The notes under the pieces were generated by a model. It searched no databases. It saw nothing but the letters and a program-made list of their open reading frames with translations, and had not been told where the DNA came from. Below, one piece after another: positions 58,368-64,000 of a DNA stretch of 64,000 bases. The translations under genes and the position numbers were made by a program. The stretch covers positions 806,001 through 870,000 of the forward strand of contig JALGAS010000011.1 of the NCBI GenBank assembly GCA_023078685.1, in the 5' to 3' direction. The number at the start of each line of letters is the position of its first letter. Position 1 is the stretch's first letter. Source of the DNA: Neopestalotiopsis rosae (lineage: Eukaryota; Ascomycota; Sordariomycetes; Amphisphaeriales; Sporocadaceae).

Positions 58368-59001
58368 ATGTCGATACAAATAATTTCCGACCTTCACCTG
58401 GAAACGCCAAAGGCGTACGATGTCCACGAGATTCCGGCCAAGGCACCATATTTGGCTCTGCTTGGCGACATCGGGTACGTTGTATCGCACAAAGACGACT
58501 GCCTCGATTTTTTGACTCGGCAGCTCAGTCAGTTCCGGGTAGTGTTCTTTGTCCCTGGAAACCATGAGGCATATCATTCAGATTGGCCCGAGACCTTGAG
58601 GACTTTACGCGCATTTGAGGAAGCCACTCGCGGGCAAGCTTCGCTGGGGACTTTCGTGCTGCTTGATCGCACAGCTTTCCGACTGCCTGGCAGTAAAACC
58701 ATTATACTCGGCTGTAGCCTCTTCTCCCATATCCCTCAAGAGAGTCACGAGTCCGTCAGTTTTGGACTCAACGACTTCTTCCACACTGGCGGTTGGGATG
58801 TTGATGCACACAACGAGAGACACAGACGCGACCTGGAGCCCGAAGACCAAGATGTGGGCATTTGGGCATACACATTTCAACTGCGACTTCATGGTGGATC
58901 GTGGACCTACTACAGTACCCCTGAGACTCGTTACAAACCAGAGGGGCCACTACTTTTCTCAGGCATTGGGCTTCGATCAGGAGAAAGTGCTTCATATTTA
59001 A
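58368..59001 (+). pseudogene. Calcineurin-like metallophosphoesterase with internal deletion
   Basis: ATG at 58,368 opens M-S-I-Q-I-I-S-D-L-H-L-E, the first metal motif D-x-H. L-L-G-D-I-G and P-G-N-H-E-A-Y follow. The frame is collinear with the family through F-G-L-N-D-F and D-A-H-N-E-R-H (about residue 154). At about 58,830-58,834 it jumps to the other frame, which reads W-S-P-K-T-K-M-W-A-F-G-H-T-H-F-N-C-D-F and the family's ending L-V-T-N-Q-R-G-x-Y-F-S-Q to TAA at 59,001. The segment that should carry the T-H-H-S-P metal ligand, roughly 55-65 residues, is not in the DNA. So the gene has suffered an internal deletion plus frameshift and is very likely dead. An intron cannot explain it because the missing part is absent. 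Confidence 0.82.
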
Positions 59002-59425
59002 AAGTACCAGCATATCCGGGAGAGGGGCAGGAATGATAATTGTTCTACTATTCTACCTTCTGCATCCACGTTTCAATCAATGTCATCATAATCAGCCAAC
59101 ATATTGAAATCAACTAATACGATCGTACTTTTTCTCAATGCACCAAAATAGAGATAAAAAGATAAAAAAAGTGTATACGTCCAGTCTGGATTTAGTGACA
59201 CGACCAGATATTCAAAAGTAAAGAATGTATTCAAGATGAAAATCTATCTAAAATGAAATCGCAAACGAACAGACTCGTAAAATTCCTTCTCGTGTGTAGC
59301 TATGCAGGTGTGATACCTATAGTTACCCTGTGGCGCATCGATTTTGCCCGGTTTCAGCCTTGAAAACCGATATACTCATTGTTCCAAAAGTTGATGTTGA
59401 TACCGTTGAAAATCCTAGCTACAAA
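59002..59425. other. Intergenic between convergent genes
   Basis: AT-rich 3' flanks; no gene or structure seen. Confidence 0.5.
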
Positions 59426-60178
59426 CTAGCGAGTCGCCGTGCTTGAGGCGAGACCTAGTTTCTCCCGCCACCATGCTTCAGGCTTGTCAGAACGCTTGAG
59501 CATATCGACCATGCCAGGCTGGACGAATTCTTGCTGAGTATCCGTGAGCTGTAGATGACCTTTTTCGGTAATCGATTCGAGCAAAAGACGAGCGTCAGAG
59601 GCATCGATACGTTTCTTGGCCACCAAAGCCCGCAGACCACAGCTATTGACTTTAAATACAATAAGATCGTTGGGGCTAATAACGGGGAGCACTCCAGGTG
59701 GGATATCTTTTATTTTTATAGCGTCGCGCGGCATATAAGGGGACTGAGTAAGAAGCAAAGTGTTAGTATTACAAGTGATCTTGCTAAGCCACATAACCGG
59801 GCTCGGGCGACGTGAGAGCTCATACATGGAGGACTGGGCAAAAATCAATCTGCACGCGAGAGCCGTTGCTCATCGTGTGGTAGAAAAATTGAGCGAGCTG
59901 GACGAAACGGGAGTTTGGCATTACAAGCAGCGGTTTCTTTATGCTATCCGGTGCTCTATTAAGGTCGACAATGAAGTCAACATCCTATGCGATATTAGCA
60001 TTCGAAATTTAACAACATCAGGCCGCATAAATACGTCAGTAGTCCTGGAGTTAGGCAGGTGTTTCATGAGCGCCAGCCCACCAATAATAGCAATCCTCGC
60101 TTCTTCAAACTCCTTGAAAGTCTTCAGGACATCGATAACCTCACGGGCAGCTGTCTCTAAGTCGGCTAGGGGAGACAT
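59426..60178 (-). CDS. Nucleotidyltransferase-fold protein, uncharacterised
   Basis: Three exons on the minus strand: 60,178-60,035, 59,984-59,826 and 59,743-59,426, giving 206 residues. I-I-G-G-L-A (G33-G34) followed, across intron 1, by T-T-D-D-V-D-F (D49, D51) forms the GG-then-DxD signature of the nucleotidyltransferase fold. Later come Q-I-D-F after G-S-R-V, V-K-I-K-D-I-P-P-G-V-type text near residue 110, and D-A-S-D-A near 148, with W-W-R-x-x-L-G-L at the end. Similar proteins are widespread but uncharacterised in ascomycetes. The carboxylates needed for metal binding are present, so it may be active; the substrate is unknown. In the unspliced DNA the frame appears broken, but the introns restore it fully. 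Confidence 0.82.
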
Positions 60179-60428
60179 GGCAAGCTGTGCTGAGGCAGAA
60201 TCTGAGTGAAAATAACAGTAATAGTATAATTGTAATGAACTGTCAATCGGATAGAACAGGAAGCATACTTCTACACAGGCAGCTCGAGATCTAATATATT
60301 CAATAGTGAAAGGTGTGGATCCATAAACATGCCATCGATTCTGCTTCTACTTGATGATAGATGTGAGCGTGTCTACAACATTCCTTTCCACGTCGCCGCA
60401 TGCGGTACATCCAGCAAGGAGTCCAACA

Positions 60429-61142
60429 CTACACTGAAGACGTGGTGAGGGTTGAGGGTAGGATGTGCAGCCTTGGAAGCAGGCCATCAAAGTATTGAAG
60501 GAGCGAATCTCGAAAAAATGCAGTATCTATTTTCTCGTCCTCAATTTGAGGCCCTTCGTACCGAGGAATGGTAGTATAGTAGTTGGCTGTCGTTGTTTCA
60601 AGCTGCTGAAGAAAGACGTCGGTGGTCTCGGGTTCCACACGCTGAACAATGACTGTGCGAAGACCCGGGCATACTTCCGCCAACCTGATACAAGTCCGGG
60701 CAAGTGTACTCCAGTTCTTCCATACCAATAAAACATGTTGGAACTTTGTTAAGTCTTCCGTGGCAAAGTTGTCCAAAACAAACAAGGAGTCTGACCGGTT
60801 ACCGCCTAGCGCAACAACGACGCTGTATGGGTCAATCCAGTAGACACCTGTGCCTTTTTCAGCGCCGCATGTTGGTCCTCGCAAAGGCTGAAGGTAGATT
60901 TGTTCCATCAGCCGCCGGGATTCTCTGCAGGAAAGACCCACCAGATGTGGTGATGAGCCAACGAAGGACATGCTAAAGGAACGACGCTCCTCCAGCACCA
61001 CGCCGCAATGCTGGATCCCGCGCTCATTAGGGATTGCAGCCCAGACCGCACCCACTGTGAGCGCTTCTGTCCATATTTGGAATCGTATTTCCGGTGGTAG
61101 GTTTGCGAATTGTGGAAAGCTTTCTGCAATTGCCGTTGCCAT
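60429..61142 (-). CDS. 2EXR-domain protein
   Basis: A single-exon 237-residue frame. The N-terminus F-P-Q-F-A-N-L-P-P-E-I-R-F-Q-I-W is the hallmark of the fungal 2EXR domain (an F-box-like helix pair). S-C-R-E-S-R-R-L near residue 75 and Y-W-I-D-P-Y near 105 also fit the family. These proteins are numerous and largely uncharacterised in filamentous ascomycetes, and the F-box resemblance suggests protein-protein contacts. It sits between two nucleotidyltransferase-like genes; whether they work together is unknown. Confidence 0.9.
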   Translation of the reverse strand: MATAIAESFPQFANLPPEIRFQIWTEALTVGAVWAAIPNERGIQHCGVVLEERRSFSMSFVGSSPHLVGLSCRESRRLMEQIYLQPLRGPTCGAEKGTGVYWIDPYSVVVALGGNRSDSLFVLDNFATEDLTKFQHVLLVWKNWSTLARTCIRLAEVCPGLRTVIVQRVEPETTDVFLQQLETTTANYYTTIPRYEGPQIEDEKIDTAFFRDSLLQYFDGLLPRLHILPSTLTTSSV

Positions 61143-61416
61143 TGTGAGATCATGGAGATGTGGTGGGGTACGAAGCTGAGAGGAATGGCGCTACTTACCT
61201 GTTGGATACGCGCGGCTAAAATGGGCACATGAAGAAGCCGAAAGCGGTAGGCTGAAATGCCAGCACAAGCCGCAAACACATGCACACATCATTGCCTAGG
61301 TACATAGGTAGGTACGTATCACAAAGTCACTGGACTATAAAAGTCTCCTTTCCTGTAGCCATATTTATCCAGCTCAGGCAATAGCAGATTCCAGCACGTC
61401 GCACCATAGACCCAGC

Positions 61417-62203
61417 ATGGCGGACTCCTGGAAATCGCGTGTAGCATCTATTGCACAAAGTATCAATGCGGTTGGGATTCCCTGCGTCCTCTGGGGGCAC
61501 TGTCTTCTCAACATTCATGGCGTACCTTCAATCATTGAGGTTCGTATATGATATTCGTAGACTGCTTATACCTCCGACTAACAAACATCAGTCAATCGAC
61601 TTTGTAATTCCAGATGAGAGCTTACCGTTCGGCATCGAGGTCCTATCTCAAGCTCATGGTCATGCACTATGCACCAACCCAGGGATCTGCCCTCATAGCT
61701 CACAAAAACGGCCGACACCGCCACCAGCGTTCCACGCACACCTCCGGGATTCAGAAGTCACAGTCGCTCTCTATTTACAGTCGGAGACGCTATGGTTTTT
61801 ACCTCCTCTAGACGAGAGGTTGGCATTCCCCGACACAGTCAAGCTGCCAGAGCATTTCGTATTCGCTTTCGACCAGACCGTGCTTCCACCTTGGCGGCCG
61901 GGCCGAGGATTTGGTGTCTTCCACAGGGAGCAAGGCGATCTAGTCATCGTGCCCAGGTCTCATGTCTTGCTCGAGGCATTCATGCGACTGTATGCACGCG
62001 ATACGGGGACACGCATTGGGGGATGCGCCATGCCCATGATCTGTTACGTGGAGGAGTATGTGGACGACGACGGATACTTGGATGCCAACAGAATTTCCGA
62101 ACCCCTGAGAAGCCATTACTTGGCGTTGCGCGAGGGACAGAAGCCAGTCTACCAGTGGACGAGAGATTTGAGACAGTCTCTCGGGATGCAACATGTTGAT
62201 TGA
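61417..62203 (+). CDS. Degenerate nucleotidyltransferase-like protein
   Basis: Two exons, 61,417-61,539 and 61,592-62,203, with a 52-nt intron containing GACTAAC, 244 residues. Residues 20-50 read G-I-P-C-V-L-W-G-H-C-L-L and, over the splice, I-I-E-S-I-D-F-V-I-P-D. This matches the position of the GG/DxD signature, but the second Gly is His and only one Asp remains before F-V-I-P-D. The rest has P-P-L-D-E-R, V-P-R-S-H-V-L-L-E-A and a charged C-terminus. This pattern occurs in uncharacterised ascomycete proteins. It could be a catalytically dead paralogue acting as a binding protein. Start chosen as the only ATG that reads into the splice in frame. Confidence 0.75.
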
Positions 62204-62980
62204 GACAATGCCAAATTTAACATAGCTCATTGGTGGCTTCGTATCTATTATGCCTTCTTTGATGCCACTTGCTATTTCGTCAATTGCCGTATGAATTCTG
62301 TCCACGACAGGAATATAGAGACGGTCACTTCTCGATTTGCCCACTGCAATGGTCTACGAAGTACAAATGTTCCCCATTGTTCCGTTCGAGTCTCTAGGTA
62401 AAATCGCAACAAGTGTCTCTAGAGGGGGGAGGGGGAAAGCGCTGTATGTGACTTGCTTATGATATAGACTTCAGATTTTCGGTAGAAAACATAATCACCA
62501 ACAGAAAACGTTAGACAGGGCCAATTCCGTTGTTGGGGATCGGCGGAAATGCAGCTTATGCTCGCTGTCTGACAGGGCCCTTTGCGATTCTTTGTTGCAA
62601 GTTTCAGCAATAAAGTTATCTTTTTGCAAATGTAGTCGATATGAGACTGACCGTAAAGCAGCAAACAGAATGCGTTAGGACGAAAGGTATGATATATACG
62701 TGCTTGGGTCGCAATCGACCTCCGCTATTGGGATACGAGGTGATCGGTACCACTGCAAGAGTTTTCTCCTTTTTCTTTGGCTGGCTCTTGATTAACGCGA
62801 TATTTTCGATCGGGTGGCGTCCTTGTATTCCGAGCGAACTTTGGTATAGCGGAAGAGAAGTGCTACGTATTTCTATTAATAATAGATCGCACGAAGATTT
62901 CTGAGAAGTGTGTATAGAAAATCGCCAGAATGATGCTAGCCACGATCATATACGTTAAAAAGAAAGTGTAAATGCAACCA
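62204..62980. other. Intergenic, no gene seen
   Basis: Contains a GAGGGGGGAGGGGG purine tract near 62,421-62,434. The 87-codon frame at 62,641-62,904 has a hydrophobic stretch but no recognisable family. Confidence 0.45.
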
Positions 62981-63051
62981 GCACTAGTGGTTTAGTGGTA
63001 AAATCCATCGTTGCCATCGATGGGCCCCGCGTTCGATTCGCGGCTAGTGCA
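62981..63051 (+). tRNA. tRNA-Gly (anticodon GCC)
   Basis: 71 nt folding into a full cloverleaf. The acceptor arm GCACTAG pairs with CTAGTGC. The D arm contains TAGTGGTA. The anticodon stem CATCG/CGATG surrounds TTGCCAT with anticodon GCC at 63,012-63,014. The T arm is CCGCG-TTCGATT-CGCGG and the discriminator base is A. No intron. A TTTT run for polymerase III termination follows at about 63,084. Confidence 0.96.
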
Positions 63052-63059
63052 AAATTCAG

Positions 63060-63080
63060 CAGAGCATTCTGAATGCTCTG
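63060..63080 (+). terminator. Perfect hairpin downstream of tRNA-Gly
   Basis: CAGAGCATTC and GAATGCTCTG are perfect inverted repeats separated by one base. They start nine bases after the tRNA and are followed by AACTTTTCC. The hairpin plus T-run probably forms the 3' trailer of the precursor; a role in termination or processing is inference. Confidence 0.5.
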
Positions 63081-63117
63081 AACTTTTCCTTTATATACTA
63101 AGAAGAACATTTTTTTT

Positions 63118-63173
63118 CTTCTTTTGTCTTTCTCAGATAATGTTCTTTTTCTTCTTTTGTCTTTCTCAGATAT
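63118..63173. repeat. Two-copy 33-bp tandem repeat, pyrimidine-rich
   Basis: CTTCTTTTGTCTTTCTCAGA occurs at 63,118 and again at 63,151, with a flanking T-rich spacer giving a 33-base period. It lies between the tRNA and the 3' end of the minus-strand regulator gene. Confidence 0.7.
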
Positions 63174-63235
63174 TACTTCGTCCCTATTATTTTTCTCTGA
63201 CAAGCCCTCTCCCCACCTGCCCCCCTCTATAAGTA

Positions 63236-64000
63236 TCATCCCGATAAAACAAAGTTCTCAGTATTGTCAAAGACGTCCAAGCATTGGTTCCAGTCAAATG
63301 TCATATCTGACATCTCTGCATTATTCATCATTTGGAAAGGCAACGTTTCGACAAGTTCGCCAATGACCGGCTCTAGAAATCGCGCGTTGGAATCAATACC
63401 AGGATTGTCTGCGCGCGCGGCGAGGGTTGTGTTTCCGGACTCGTTTGCTATTTCCAAAACATCAGTTCAACAAAAGAAAAATCGGAACCGCCATGAGTAA
63501 GACATATCATACCCGTAAAGTTTGGCATAATCCGATCGTGAAGTCGCCTCAGCAGCTCCAAAGATCGGCGAACAGATATACTATTGCCAGACAAATGGTC
63601 GAGGACTGCCTCGCAGTACTGCCAATGTTCTTGAATAACGGAACGATCAAAGCAATCCCTCAACTCTGGATATAGTTGGTTCAAGATGAGAACGAGTCCA
63701 GAAGTACAGGCATCTTGGAGGATTGTCGTCAGTCAAGGTATTTACTAGATGATGCCAGAGGAAATTTGAGAGCACCCACAAAGAGCATCCCACCACCACT
63801 CAGTCACAACCTTGCGATGAGTCTGGTGAACCACTTGGATGAGGTCAATGGAAGACTGAACGCAATTCTTGGCACATTGCAATACGAAGGATTTATAGAG
63901 CGATGTGGGCATTGGACCCTGCTTATTACTGAGTTCTGTCGTTAGTATCAAGACAGCATCTTGCTTGGCGGGGCTTGTCGAACCTGGACTGAAACTGCGT
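63236..64000 (-). CDS. Fungal-specific transcription factor, C-terminal part (runs off window)
   Basis: Minus-strand exons 64,000-63,780 (incomplete), 63,713-63,513 and 63,447-63,236, with introns of 66 and 65 nt in phase. After splicing, W-W-W-D-A-L-Y-A-C-T-S-G precedes L-N-Q-L-Y-P-E-L-R. Before it a helix reads V-H-Q-T-H-R, and the end has L-L-R-R-L-H-D-R-I-M-P and a C-terminal D-W-N-Q-C-L-D-V-F. This is the layout of the C-terminal regulatory region of Zn2Cys6-type fungal transcription factors. The DNA-binding cluster would lie beyond position 64,000 and is not seen. It is the nearest candidate regulator to the isocyanide genes, about 6 kb away, but a link is speculative. Confidence 0.75.

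Noticed and set aside
59426..60178. Reading this locus as a frameshifted pseudogene
   Set aside because: Two canonical introns restore a single continuous frame with the nucleotidyltransferase signature.

Overview
The window reads as nuclear DNA of a filamentous ascomycete, most likely a Sordariomycete and possibly Hypocreales (inference). The support is: genes split by short 50-200 nt GT-AG introns with CTAAC-like branch points; a PTH11-like receptor, a 2EXR protein, a fungal Zn2Cys6-type regulator and a fused isocyanide synthase; and a long AT-rich block almost free of CpA/TpG but still rich in CpG, which is the signature of repeat-induced point mutation (RIP).

Region 1 (1-about 21,745) is RIP-degraded repeat DNA with no living gene. 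It holds a dead plus-strand gene with a tandem array of CCHC-type zinc fingers (fingers at 2,515-3,210), short low-complexity arrays (about 3,535-3,665 and 6,185-6,285), and a complete Ty1/Copia retrotransposon on the minus strand (15,830-21,618). The Copia element has 471-bp LTRs, a perfect TAATA target duplication, and relics of protease, integrase, reverse transcriptase and RNase H in Copia order.

Region 2 (21,745-43,000) is ordinary gene space. It starts with a 5'-truncated MFS transporter lying against the repeat block. Then come a tiny IF1-like protein, two short-chain dehydrogenases, a PTH11-like seven-helix protein with a 14-nt microexon, a zinc-less medium-chain dehydrogenase, a secreted CAP/PR-1 protein, a small membrane ORF and a large BTB protein. 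Several gene-poor stretches of 1-4 kb separate them.

Region 3 (43,800-59,000) is the most interesting part. It contains a flavin-containing monooxygenase, a membrane-anchored conserved protein, a monocarboxylate-type MFS transporter, a FAD aromatic hydroxylase and, divergent from that, a four-exon isocyanide synthase (DIT1/PvcA) fused to a TauD-type Fe(II)/2-oxoglutarate dioxygenase. The last three, perhaps with the FMO, look like a small isocyanide biosynthetic cluster: build the isonitrile, oxidise it, export it. A metallophosphoesterase with an internal deletion and frameshift closes this region.

Region 4 (59,400-64,000) holds two different nucleotidyltransferase-like proteins flanking a 2EXR protein, a tRNA-Gly(GCC) followed by a perfect hairpin, and the C-terminal part of a fungal-specific transcription factor that runs off the right edge. 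All exon structures were inferred by hand from splice signals and reading frame; no alignments were run.
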